From the NCBI RefSeq assembly GCF_022201045.2, contig NC_068558.1, positions 17,575,501 through 17,639,500 on the forward strand: a stretch of DNA of 64,000 nt, given 5' to 3'. The translations under genes and the position numbers were made by a program. Source of the DNA: Citrus sinensis (taxonomy: Eukaryota > Streptophyta > Magnoliopsida > Sapindales > Rutaceae). The notes under the pieces are model-generated. The model worked only from the letters and a program-made list of their open reading frames with translations. It had not been told where the DNA came from and did no database searches. Below, in pieces: positions 26,601 through 37,120 of the stretch (position 1 is its first letter; each line of letters opens with the position of its first letter).

Positions 26601-27721
26601 CAGCAACTGTAATCTTTAAGCGACAACATCTCAATACCAAAGAAAGCTTTAGCCTCTATTAGTTTTTTTTTTTTTTTTCCATTAGCTAACATATCAAGAT
26701 TGGGTATCAAAGATGAGAAATACTGAAAATTGGGAATTGGAATGGATAATGTTTTCATACTCGCTTTTAATTCGTGAAGGGGACAAGGATTAGCGGTAAT
26801 CCTCATCCTCACCCCTATACTTGGTTCTATTTTTTTTATAAAAAAAAATAGCCAAAGTATTTTATCCTCTTTGCTTTTAAAATCTTTTAGCGAGAATAAA
26901 AATAGTTGATGTAATATTATCATTTCATTTCTTTATTGAATGTCAGTTTGATGGAAATGATTTGAACGATTAATTAGTTGATGATTTATATGTCGAGGTT
27001 TGTTTAATTAGTTAATTAGTATTATCATTATTGTTGTGGAGATTGCCACATTTGACGTTTTGCTTTTGGATGATTTCATGACATTTATTTTAGCTCCAGG
27101 ATGTTCGAAAATGAATTAAGTTTTTTTTTAACGTAATTACGCATTTTTATTTGTTTTAATTATGTATATTAATTGTGTAACACAAAATGACATGCACATA
27201 AGCATTTGTTTTTTGCTTTCTAAAATTAAGCACGCTTTCGTTAGAACCAAAACCAATTAACTTAAAACAAAAATAAAAAAATAAAACTAAATGCCGGCTT
27301 CGAAAAACTTAATTATAACCCAATTAACATATACTACTACGGTTGGCAGTTACAAGATTTTTTGGCATGACATTGGTACGTACTACGTATCGTCGCATTA
27401 ACTTAACCGTCTCAACTAAATTACTTAATTAATCTTCTTCTTTTTTTTTTTTTTCCATCCTTCATAAAAATCTAAACAAATTAAGTTGATCGAAGCTCTC
27501 TTTTAATAAGACTTTCCAGAAGAAATAATAACGTTGGTGCATGGCCTGGCTCCTAATTATTTTTATTTTTTTTTACTTTTATTTTACTCGTAATAATTAA
27601 GAAATTAAAAATTTTGCATTTTCTCGTGAAGCAGAAGCGCCAGGCAGGAGCGTTTTAATTTGTATGAAACTGACCCCCTGGTCCTCACATTTCACATTCA
27701 CCACCTTCCTCCCCTTCTCTC
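23674..27721. other. gene-free spacer
   Basis: The first few hundred bases are probably the 3' UTR of the coiled-coil gene. Short frames up to 24525 show no recognisable family. A 35-bp near-identical direct repeat occurs at 25625-25659 and 25785-25819. The remainder is AT-rich with T-runs. Confidence 0.5.
25625..25819. repeat. pair of 35-bp direct repeats
   Basis: The core ATTTAGACAATTAAGTCCCT followed by CATG(T/C)AACTGTCA occurs at 25625-25659 and 25785-25819, 160 bases apart. The wording resembles ends of plant repeats, but no complete element could be defined. Confidence 0.6.
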
Positions 27722-27729
27722 TTATAAAT
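27722..27729 (+). promoter_or_regulatory. possible TATA box of the DUF688 gene
   Basis: TTATAAAT follows a CT-rich tract (CCTTCCTCCCCTTCTCTC) and lies about 75 bases before the start codon at 27800. The spacing fits a short 5' UTR. Confidence 0.45.
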
Positions 27730-27799
27730 CAAACCTCGTCCTTCATAATCTTTATGATTCCAAAAGCATTAAAAAATAAATAAAAAAGAATTTGTGAAA

Positions 27800-28740
27800 A
27801 TGGTTTTAGACTCAGAGGAAAAAGAGTGTCATGATCTAACTTCGAGATCGAGTAGTAGCAGTACAGTGCCAAAGCTATCTTTGCTCTCACTTCCAAGCAA
27901 TAATAAGGCGGCAATATCGATGGAGCCACCGGGGATGTTAACGCCGCCGATCAAAGTCCTAGCCTCAGTTCCATTCCAATGGGAGGAAGCTCCGGGGAAG
28001 CCCAGGCCCTGTCGTGCCGCTGCCGGGGACGATGGGGAGTCTAAACCTAAAAATGTAGTAAGGTGTTTGGAGCTCCCACCGAGGCTTTTAAACGAGGCCA
28101 AAGTCGCCTCCTCCGGCATGCCTTCCCCGACGACGGTGCTCGACGGGCCCTACGTTGGCGGCGGGGGGCGGTCGTTTAGGAAAGGAGGGTCGTTTCGGGG
28201 TCCGGCGCCGGAGAGTACTTGGGGGAGGAAGGAGAGGGTTCTGTTCGGGTCAAGCAGGTGGGGAAGTTTCAAAAAGAATAGTAATAACAGTAAGGAAGTT
28301 GTTTTCGGGATCGGGAGCGGTTTCGACTTTTTATTTCCCGACGTTGAATGCGACGCGGGCGGCGACCGGAGCTACGGCGGCGGTGATAGATGTAACAAGG
28401 ATGGCACAAGAGTGAAGATGGTTAGCAAGAGATCGGTGAGCTTTAGGAATAGCATCTCTCAAACGAAGTCACGTTTGTTGGTGAGTTAACTAACAATTAA
28501 TTATTATCATCCCTCCAAAAAATACCTATTTTCTTTCCTTAAAAATGAATCAATATATATATATATATTTTGCTTATAATGCTTGCATGAGTTTAGTTCA
28601 AAATTTTTCTTTAATCTAAGATTAGTGCATGTGATTACAAATTTTATGTATTTTCAATTTAATTGCAGACGAGCATCTGCGAAGGCTTTAGACAAGTGGT
28701 TCCGCTCTCATGGAGTCGACGGAGAGGCAGGAGAAACTGA
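27800..28740 (+). CDS. DUF688 family protein
   Basis: Two exons, 27800-28480 and 28669-28740, encode 250 residues. The family signature is clear: PFQWEEAPGKP at about residues 58-68, LELPPRL at about 90-96, and SPTTVLDGPYV at about 109-119. The tail, encoded by the short second exon, starts TSICEGFRQVVPLSW and ends in a basic run (SRRRGRRN). The middle is Gly/Ser/Arg-rich and probably disordered. The intron starts GTGAGT and ends TTGCAG, and the joined frame gives the expected tail, which supports this model over a single-exon reading. The start is the ATG at 27800. An in-frame GTG lies two codons upstream. The biochemical role of the family is unknown. No signal peptide or membrane segment is visible. 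Confidence 0.9.
28552..28570. repeat. (AT)n microsatellite in the DUF688 intron
   Basis: Alternating AT run of about nine units inside the intron at 28481-28668. Confidence 0.85.
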
Positions 28741-29272
28741 TGATGAGGAAGAAGAGAGAGCGGGTAGCTCTTAGTCTTTTAGTTTACTAATTAATTAATT
28801 AATTCATTGATTGATACGAACAGTTAATTTGACGTGTCCAAATCAAATGGACAGCCACTCATTAGTTTCCACCTTGTTGAAATTTTCTGTATGTATATGA
28901 ATATTATTAATATTGTGCTGGCTTTAGCTGTGAGATCACATCCTTCCCATAATTAATGATGATAATAATGTATATCAAGAAGAAATTACCAGCCTCTCGA
29001 TGGTGATGGTTCTTTATTATTGCTGTTTTTTTCCCCCCTCTCTCTGTGGAAAAACCAAAAAAAAAGTGAAATACAATTGAACGATTGATGATGAATCTCA
29101 ACCGCTAACTTTTTTAGTCCAGTTTCTATTACCGATAATGTAGCAGAATCTGTATGGGTTTAAATTACAAAACGTGGTTAGACTACTCTCCTCCCAATTT
29201 CAAAAAATTGTGTAGAAATACATTTATTAGGATATAAATTGAGAATGGAAATTTGTTTGTGCCATAATAGAT
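28741..29272. other. 3' flank of the DUF688 gene
   Basis: Probable 3' UTR and spacer. Nothing else is recognised before the MITE. Confidence 0.55.
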
Positions 29273-29275
29273 TTA

Positions 29276-29968
29276 GGCAGCATTTGTTTTTTTATTTGAA
29301 ATCTGAATAGATCTGAATTAGTCTGAATTTTGAATGGTGCTGATTGTCTGAATCTGAATAGTATGTTTATTTTTTTTTGTCTGAATCGCTAAAAATAAGT
29401 ATTAAGTTGTTTTTTTTTTAATTTAAAAAATCTGAAAACTAGTATTTTTACATGTGCCCTTACAAATTATAATTGTTAAACAACTAGTGATATCTCAAAA
29501 AACATATATGTGACAATATATTTTCATAACATAATCATGCTTAATTGAATACAACATTTTAATATTCTAAATTAGTATATGTTAATCAATTTTATTGTTT
29601 TTTATGATGTTTTATAAGAAAAATATTCATTAAAGATTATAAAGATAAATAATGCTAATTTAAAGAAAATAAGGAATAAAAATAATAATAGTCTACCACT
29701 ATATTATTATAAGTCATAGAGAAGAGTAATAATGCTAATTATTAAACTTATTTAGGTATGGATGAAAATTAATTAATTAGATAGGGATATTTTGGAGAAT
29801 ATTTTTTAATGATGTCATTAAGGCTTTGTAGATTAAGTAAAAAGCTAAAAAAAAATTAGTTTAATGACTAAAAATTTTCATTAAATTGAAAAAAACAAAT
29901 GGACTTAATGACTTAACTGATTGCAATTAAGCCAATTAAATCATTAAGTTAAAAAAACAAACGACCCC
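29276..29968. mobile_element. PIF/Harbinger (Tourist)-type MITE, copy 2 (inverted)
   Basis: A 693-bp element flanked by TTA at 29273-29275 and 29969-29971. It starts GGCAGCATTTGTTTTTTT. On the other strand its right end starts GGGGTCGTTTGTTTTTTT. Its left half matches the right half of the copy at 5186-5804 read in reverse, including the run of CTGAAT-like repeats, so the two are the same family in opposite orientation. No transposase is encoded. Confidence 0.8.
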
Positions 29969-29971
29969 TTA

Positions 29972-31005
29972 GTGTAATTTAGTAGATTTTTTTTTTGTAG
30001 ATATCAATATTTCTAATTGTACATAACATACATATTATGTGAATAAAAAGTTAAAAATAGCTTTCTAATAAAAATATTTTGAAGGTCTAGTGTTTGAATG
30101 GTGATATTTTATCCCTACTAATTATCTCATTAGACAGTCATTAGATTTTAATTAAAGTATAATGTTATATTTAATTAAAGTAACTAAAAAGGGCCGGTCT
30201 TCAGCCCTCTTGTAAATTTATGGACTTAAAGTTCCATGAAAGTCGAAGATACATTTAAAAGCAACCCAATTGAAGTTTCATGCTATAAATTTAAAGTGAT
30301 TCCGAAGAATAAATTCATTTTAAAAATATATATATTTTTTTTACAATAAAATGGCTGAACAAAATTCAGCCTTGAGTTAAAAAAATAAAAAATTATGTTC
30401 ACATTTGTTCTTTCGCATATCTATTATAAAAAGTCCCTAAAATTCATGTGTATTCAACGTATGGAAAAGTTGATGCGAAAGTTTGCAAGGCTGACTTCAA
30501 AGTGAATTGAGGACTAATTTTGTTTCTTGAAGTTAATTTAAGTGCATATCTTTAATTTTTTTTTTCTTTTGATTTTTGCGAGTGATTAAGTTGTAGTCTG
30601 ATTTTATGATTTTAAAATGTAATTGGAAAAAAAAAATGAAAGAAGAACAAGTAGTAAAAGAGTAAAGAGATGACGGGTTACATAATTTTCACTATAAGAT
30701 GAGGCAGCGAAGAAGGATAAAGTTGGGGAATAATAAATGGGGTATAGAAAGAAATTAGATTAATTTAAAAATTTTAACATTATTATATTTTAAAAAATGG
30801 GGTCAAATGATATTGAAAGACCATTATTAGGCTCAGTTGTCAAGCCCATTATGGACACCATTTCTGACCCAAGATCCAATAAACTCGATAGCAGGTAGCA
30901 CACAATTGTTGGTCTACTCTTATTATTCTTTAATACTAAGGATTATTGTAACAGCTAACAAATACGTAGGCTCATTTAGTGCCCTTTTCAAGTTTCAACC
31001 CCACT
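29972..31005. other. AT-rich spacer
   Basis: No supported coding frame or defined element before the Mutator-like insertion. Confidence 0.55.
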
Positions 31006-31239
31006 ACCAATAATAGGGTAATTTTTAAGGACCTCTCCTGAAATTTGGTATATTAACACTTAAATAGAATGTATTCATGTAATTACTTATACCTCCCCTA
31101 CAGTTAATATAAAAATACATATAGCATCAGATAAAAGGGTAAATGTGTAAAAATATGTTTAAAATTAACAATATTTGCTTTTACCAAATCATTAAAACTT
31201 TGACCCACTTGCCCGCTGTCGTCCCAAACTTGACCAGTC

Positions 31240-32010
31240 GGTCATGGCTCCACTGGCGGCTGGTGGTGGTGCGACACTGCCGGAGTCCTCTCCTCACACC
31301 AGCAACCAACCCCATTCACGGCAGTCTTTTAATCAACTGCGTCCACCAACACATATTAACCCAAGTACACGGCTTTTTGAAGTGTCTCTTTTGCTTTGCG
31401 TTTTCTCTTCACTGAGAAGATTCGTCAGCTAATATAATAAGCTTTGTTGCCTTAGATTTGAGATTACAGAGGCCTGAGCAGATGTGGCTGTGATGTGGGC
31501 TTTATTGTATTTGACTAATAGGCAAAGCACATTTTATTGCCCTACAAGGACGGTGCCTTTTTCTTCTTTTTGGGGAACTTCGTGAAGAATCCAGCTTGCT
31601 TCTTTCTTCCTTTTCTTTCTTCATTTTAATTCATTTTTTTAATTTATTGGCTTCACGTGTAAATGAATGGTATTGGTATGTCGCAAGTGTATAGTTATTC
31701 TTTTTTTTTTCTGATGTTTTTGTGTTGGAATTAATTTCTCAAGGTTTTGGCACCACTCCCCATTGGATTTGATGTGTTCATGGTACACTTGGCCACAATC
31801 CCAATCACTCGCACTGGAATTAACCCAGCAAGGAGTCTCGAGGCTGCTGTTATTTACACCAAGGACAAGGCTTAGGTTGGCCAATGGCTCTTCTGGGTGG
31901 TGGTGCTTTGCCACTGCCGGAGTTCTCTCCTAACACCGGCGACCAACCCCATTCACGACAACCTTTGAATCAACTGTGTCCACCAACACACACTAAGCCA
32001 AGTAGGCTTT
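31240..32010 (+). repeat. two diverged copies of a GC-richer segment inside the Pack-MULE
   Basis: Copy 1 lies at about 31240-31375 and copy 2 at about 31882-32010, in the same orientation. Both contain GGTGGTGGTGC, then CTGCCGGAGT(C/T)CTCTCCT, then CAACCCCATTCACG, then GTCCACCAACACA. Read as protein, both contain NQPHSRQ or DQPHSRQ followed by NQL and PPTH. The origin of the segment is not recognised. Copy 2 abuts the aquaporin fragment directly. Confidence 0.75.
31744..31898 (+). pseudogene. captured aquaporin (PIP-type) exon fragment
   Basis: About 51 codons match the end of a plasma-membrane intrinsic protein: APLPIG, then [11 protein letters not shown], then GINPARS holding the second NPA box, then [11 protein letters not shown], then GQWLFWV. 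The frame is broken by a TAG at 31873-31875, and the conserved Gly-Thr-Gly context is altered (TRTG). It has no start codon and no first NPA box and lies wholly within the Mutator-like element, so it is a transduplicated fragment and not a working channel. Confidence 0.9.
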
Positions 32011-32317
32011 TGTCTCATCGCAACCCCCACACCCCCATCGCCCCTTTGGCCATCGCCGAAGCCACCCAACAACCGCTAACATCACCATTAAAGTGGGTTC
32101 AATGGAATTCTCACTGCCAACAGAATTCCCAAAGTTATATATAATAATTTATTATTTCAGCAGGAAAGATATTTTAGTAATTTTAAATGTTTACTAACGG
32201 TCAGCTTAATTAGTAACTAACGGCATGGGAAGTATATGTAATTACATAGATATATTCTATTTAGGTGTTAATACACTAAATCTCAGGAGATGTCTCTAAA
32301 AATTACCCACCAATAAT

Positions 32318-33016
32318 ATATTAGTGAGTGACACAAAAATTGAACAAATTCCTTCGAGACCAAGTACGTACAATAAGAGGACGACAGTAAGAGTATTTTT
32401 TAATTTATTTAATTTGAATTGATATTTTGTACAACGTAATTATTTTGAAGAAATTGTACGATAACTCATCTTGTACAATCTCTTTATGAAAATTGTTCCT
32501 GTAACAAGAAAGAGCCTATACCTAAAATTTGGTGAAGTTCTAATTGTCAAAATAACTCCATTATATATGTATATATAGATGTAGTTATCACTTCTAAACA
32601 AAATTGTTTATCTTCAAGTGTGCGGAGAAAACTTTTTGTAAGTTTCTAATAGAGATATTGTTCGTTTGTATCTATCTCGAGGAGCCGTTTATCAAACCCT
32701 TGCAATTGATGATCGTTTCCAAAGAGAAGAAAGAAATATTTGGAAGTGGGATTTTATGAATGGTGGGGTAAGTAACTTTCTTCTCAATGTGAACTAATTT
32801 CAAAAAAGAAAAAAATGAAAAAAAAACAATTGTGCCATTAAACCAAAAGTTAATTTTCAGCGCTCGATTTCAAACCCGTAACAACATTAGCCGTTGAGTA
32901 TAAAAATATAGCTTCGGTCCAGATGAAGGATAGGCAAAGATTTGTTTTGTGTTTGGCCACGTAAGTTTTTCTACAATAAAATAAAAATTAGACGTCTGAA
33001 GAGATTTTCAGAGAAT
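32318..33016. other. gene-free spacer
   Basis: AT-rich with no supported coding frame and no defined element. Confidence 0.5.
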
Positions 33017-33145
33017 TTATTTATTAACTTAATGATTTAAAATGACTTAACCAATTAAGTTAATTAGATGTGTTTGTTTTTATATAATTTAATGGCATTT
33101 TAAAATAATTTTGACTTTATAAAATAAGTCGAGTTTTTTAGCTAA
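33017..33145. mobile_element. fragment of the Harbinger-type MITE family
   Basis: This stretch shares AACTTAATGA(C/T)TTAAA(A/G)TGACTTAA, AATTAAGTTAATTAGA and GACTT(A/T)ATAAAATAAGTC with the left part of the MITE at 5186-5804. It lacks the outer terminus and the whole right half. Confidence 0.6.
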
Positions 33146-33149
33146 TTGG

Positions 33150-33720
33150 CTAGAACAACTTATGTACCCTAACTGTTCTCTGGCACAGCTCGGGTACCCT
33201 GTTCAACTCGATTGTGGAACAAACAAAGAAATATCAAGAAAATTTCACACAACAACAAACAATAAGAGCATAAAGAAAGTAAGCAGAATAACATAGGAGA
33301 TTTATGTGGTTCGGTTTTGTTAGGCCTACGTTCATGAGGACAATCACACACTTGCTGACTTTTTATTAATCATCAACGATTTTACAATTGAAATACACTG
33401 ATTTCTAAGAGGTTACTGAGCTTACTATTTCTTCCTCTCTCCAAAAACTATTCACCTAGTTTTCTCAAGTATTTCTCAAACCCCAACCACTTTGGTCTGC
33501 ATTTGCATCTTGGTTTTTTTTTCTCTTCTTCTTCTTTTGGCCTCAATTTACAGTCAATCCCTTTGTGATAGATACTCCTAACTAACTGCCATAACGGTTA
33601 GCACTTATCATGGTTAGTTATCCAACCATTAAAGGCTTGGGTAGTTATTTCATTATCAAAGGATAGTTTCAATCATGCCGTAAAGGTTAAATAACTTTTG
33701 CAGCAGTTATTTAACCACTG
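33150..33720. mobile_element. possible LTR retrotransposon remnant
   Basis: The stretch containing GATTTATGTGGTTCGGTTTTG followed by GCCTACGTTCATGAGG resembles a segment common in plant Copia LTRs. No LTR pair, coding region or clear ends were found. Confidence 0.3.
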
Positions 33721-36700
33721 TGCCACATAGATTAAAAAACTCCAACGCATATCTGCTTCCTTTCCCATATGTATACTCTAGGTACCCCACATAGAAAGTG
33801 TTGTTGGATGAAGAAAAAGAGAGAGAGCGTTGCTAGATGGAGATCTGCTATAATTAGATCGAGAAAGATGAGGGGGGAGAGAGGGCTGTTGCCGAAGAGA
33901 AAATGATGAGGAGTCACGAGCTTGGGCTTTGTTTTTTAACCTATTTTTTAGTTTAATTTGTAATATTTGGAGAATATGTTTAACTGTTTTCATAATTGTA
34001 GTTATAAAAGTGAATTTGGATTTGTCATTTTGTTACTTTTTTTTTTTAATTTAGTCTACCAAACATATATTATATATGTATTATGAAAATAAAAATGAAA
34101 ACAATGATTGAAAAAGGGTATCGAACAAGTCCTAAAATGTTTATGAAAACAAGATGCAAACACCGAGCCCATCCACGTCTCACCTAAAGAATACTTGAGA
34201 ATTTGAAAAATTGTGTGTGAGATATATCCAGTTAGTCGAATAAGATTGCTGGTTCAAAGCTTGTGTACCATGTCACCTTAATTAGTCTTGATATATTATC
34301 ACTAAGTGAAGGTTCAAGTCCAAAAGATACCTCCATGTATGTATAAGTTTTCCAAGCTTGTGCGAGATATTTTTCAGAATTCATTTATTTTGAAAATGGT
34401 GAGGATTGTTGGATCAATTTTCAAAATAAATGATGTCTTATTATAAAGACATGTCCAATTAATTTTGCCCTATAAAAAAATATTTTTTCACTTAAGAATG
34501 CATCCTTTAATGGTGGTACTTCATTTGAAAATGCAGCTTTTCATGGTGACATTTCATTTGAAATGGTGATGGTTCAATTTGAACTATTGAGCAAAATCAA
34601 ATCTTGATCCAATAGTCATGAATGAAGGAGTATCATGAACTATGACAATCTGAACAGAGGGATACAAGTACATCTATAAATAAAGGCATGTTTAGGTCAT
34701 TTGGACATGAAAATAATAATCTTACACCATTTTTTTCTCAATCCTATTTTCTAAAACGAATTTATGTCATATAACACCTATTTTTGTGCATCAAATATCC
34801 AATATCCAACGTTCAAGAGTATTCAGGTTTGTTTTCGTCGATGCTCAATGTAAGCAAATAAATAAGTGTTTTATTTGTAGGGAGTATTTGTTTAATGCAT
34901 GTGCATCATTCAATTAGTTGAGACAAATAATGTCTTAAGAAGAGCAATATTTCTAATGTGCCCTCAAGTACACATTATTTTTTTACAATTTATCTATTAC
35001 TATATTTTTTTTTACATATAAAAACTGTAAACACATTATTTTTTACAATAAAATTCCACTATTATTACTGCAATTCTTCACATTAGTCATTCTCCACAAA
35101 TATATACCCCTACATATTTATAAAGTGCAACAAAAGGTGTAGTTATCTCAATTTTAATTTTTTTCCTTCAGAAAATAGTTAAGCCAACCATTTATATAAC
35201 ATTTACTACGAATGCGAATGCAAGGTTTTTAAAACTTAAACTAGCGGTCATTTTCAAATTCGTCACACCGTGTAACAATAGCAGCCGTCCAAATCATTAA
35301 TTAATGTTTTATTTTTACGTTTGGCCACAAAAAGTTTTCAATGATCGAATAAAATACGATGCTATGTTGGAGACTACGAATTATTACCATGCATTGTCAC
35401 TCACCCTTGTCTTTATCAATGCTCAATCAATCTTTTATGTGGTGAAGGTGAAGCGATGCTCAAGCAAATAATATAAGTTCTTTTTTATTTTACCTAATTA
35501 AAATGGAATATCAAATTCAATTGAAGCCAGAATTAAACAAATTGATTGACTTTTACTTTACCTTTAATATTCTTCCAGAATTATATACAATTTCCTCTCT
35601 TACTTTCGTTTATGTAATTTCGATTATGCTTATAAGAGTTTTGCTTATTGTCAATCACAGACTTATTTGGTGGCTAAAGTAATCTTTATGATTTTTTAAT
35701 ATAAGATTTTAATTATGCCCCCATGAATTATGATTGGAATTCTATTTTTATTTTTTATTTAAAAAAAATTCATAATATAACTAAAAATAAATAGAAAAAT
35801 TATTCACTATGTTTGCCTTTTGGATTTTCTAGAAAGAGTAGGAAGGTGGAAACAGAAGGCAATGAATAGAACAAGATTTTGAATCTTATCCGTTAAGCCA
35901 TGAATGAGCTAGATAATCAAATAATGTCCACTAAAGCATTAAAATTTAAAAGCAAGCAAACACGGACAAGAAGTCAAGAACCGTGCCACCACCTCATTAT
36001 AAATGCAAAAATAATAGAGATAAAACAAAATATACAAAAACATTGAGCCACAGCTCTATTGAATTGTCAAGATAATCAACAAACAGAAGATTATTCAAAA
36101 CCCATGACTGGATCCAAGTAAAATTATTACCAATCCCTTATTTATTTTTTATTTTTCCAAATTAGAATTCAACATTCATGCAATCGCTGCCATCCAATTT
36201 TATGGCATAACTTTCTTTTATCTTTTTATTTTTATTTTTTAAGTAAGAGTAGACAATATTTAAATACGAGTAGCTAATTAAGTAAAACTATTTAAAAACT
36301 ACTCGATCAAGTTTTTAAAATCTACGCAAATTATTATGTTAAAAAGAAGAATTATCTGTCTAAATAAAATGTAAAAATAAATGGTAAATATGTTAGATTC
36401 GAAGAAATTTAAACTTTTACAAACATATCTTTGATATTTTGAAAGAACAAATAGCTTTAATACAACTTATAGTTGATTAGAGTACAACTAAACCCCATGT
36501 TCCCTACATTTATGCAACCATAACAATTATATTTATGCTAACAACCAAAGAGATAAAGATAATTTAAAAATAAAATTATCTAAAACTTATTGTTAGAAGA
36601 TCGTATCGTGTTATATGAATACAAGTATAAAAAGAAAATATATTGTATATGAATACAAGTATAAAAAGAAAATATATCTAAAAATAAAAATACTGTGATA

Positions 36701-36837
36701 ATTTATTTGACACGTTCTAGCTAGAATTATGAATAACAATATATTTTAGAAGTCAATTTTTATTTTAAAAGTTATGAAGTATATTCTAATAAACTTTATG
36801 TACATTTATACATACACGTTAGGAAATTGTTGAAAAT
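33721..36837. other. gene-free spacer upstream of the hydrolase gene
   Basis: AT-rich, without supported coding frames. It contains a 32-bp direct repeat (TATATGAATACAAGTATAAA onward) at about 36612-36643 and 36646-36677. Confidence 0.5.
36612..36677. repeat. two-copy tandem repeat, 34-bp period
   Basis: The unit starting TATATGAATACAAGTATAAA and ending AGAAAATATAT occurs twice in tandem with only two or three bases between copies. Confidence 0.8.
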
Positions 36838-37120
36838 GTGAAAGTTGTGTTTGTGAGAGTAAGAGATTTGACTTTGACCAAAAGAACGCGCCAGCGTCAC
36901 TCCAGCCGACCATCCGACGTGGCAACTGGCCATTGTAGACCTGCCACGATTCGAGCACCCGACACCTCTAATTTTTATATATATAATTTTTTTCGTCAAA
37001 ATTTGAAAAACACCCACCAAAACGAAAAACAAACCAAACGCCAAAGTTCCACCTTGAATCAATCTCTCGTCGAGTTGAAAGTTAAAAATCATTTTTTTTA
37101 TAATAAAAATCGTAAAGTCG

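Larger units (their letters stand above)
31015..32308. mobile_element. Pack-MULE: Mutator-like element with captured aquaporin fragment
   Basis: A 1,294-bp element with terminal inverted repeats of about 80 bp. The left end starts AGGGTAATTTTTAAGGACCT. The right end, on the other strand, starts GGGTAATTTTTAGAGACATC, and both continue with matching GTATTAACAC(C/T)TAAATAGAAT-type sequence. It is flanked by a perfect 9-bp duplication ACCAATAAT (31006-31014 and 32309-32317), the hallmark of Mutator-like transposition. The interior is GC-richer than its surroundings. It holds a recognisable aquaporin fragment (31744-31898) and two related copies of another captured segment (about 31240-31375 and 31882-32010). 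No MURA transposase was found, so the element is non-autonomous. Confidence 0.92.
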
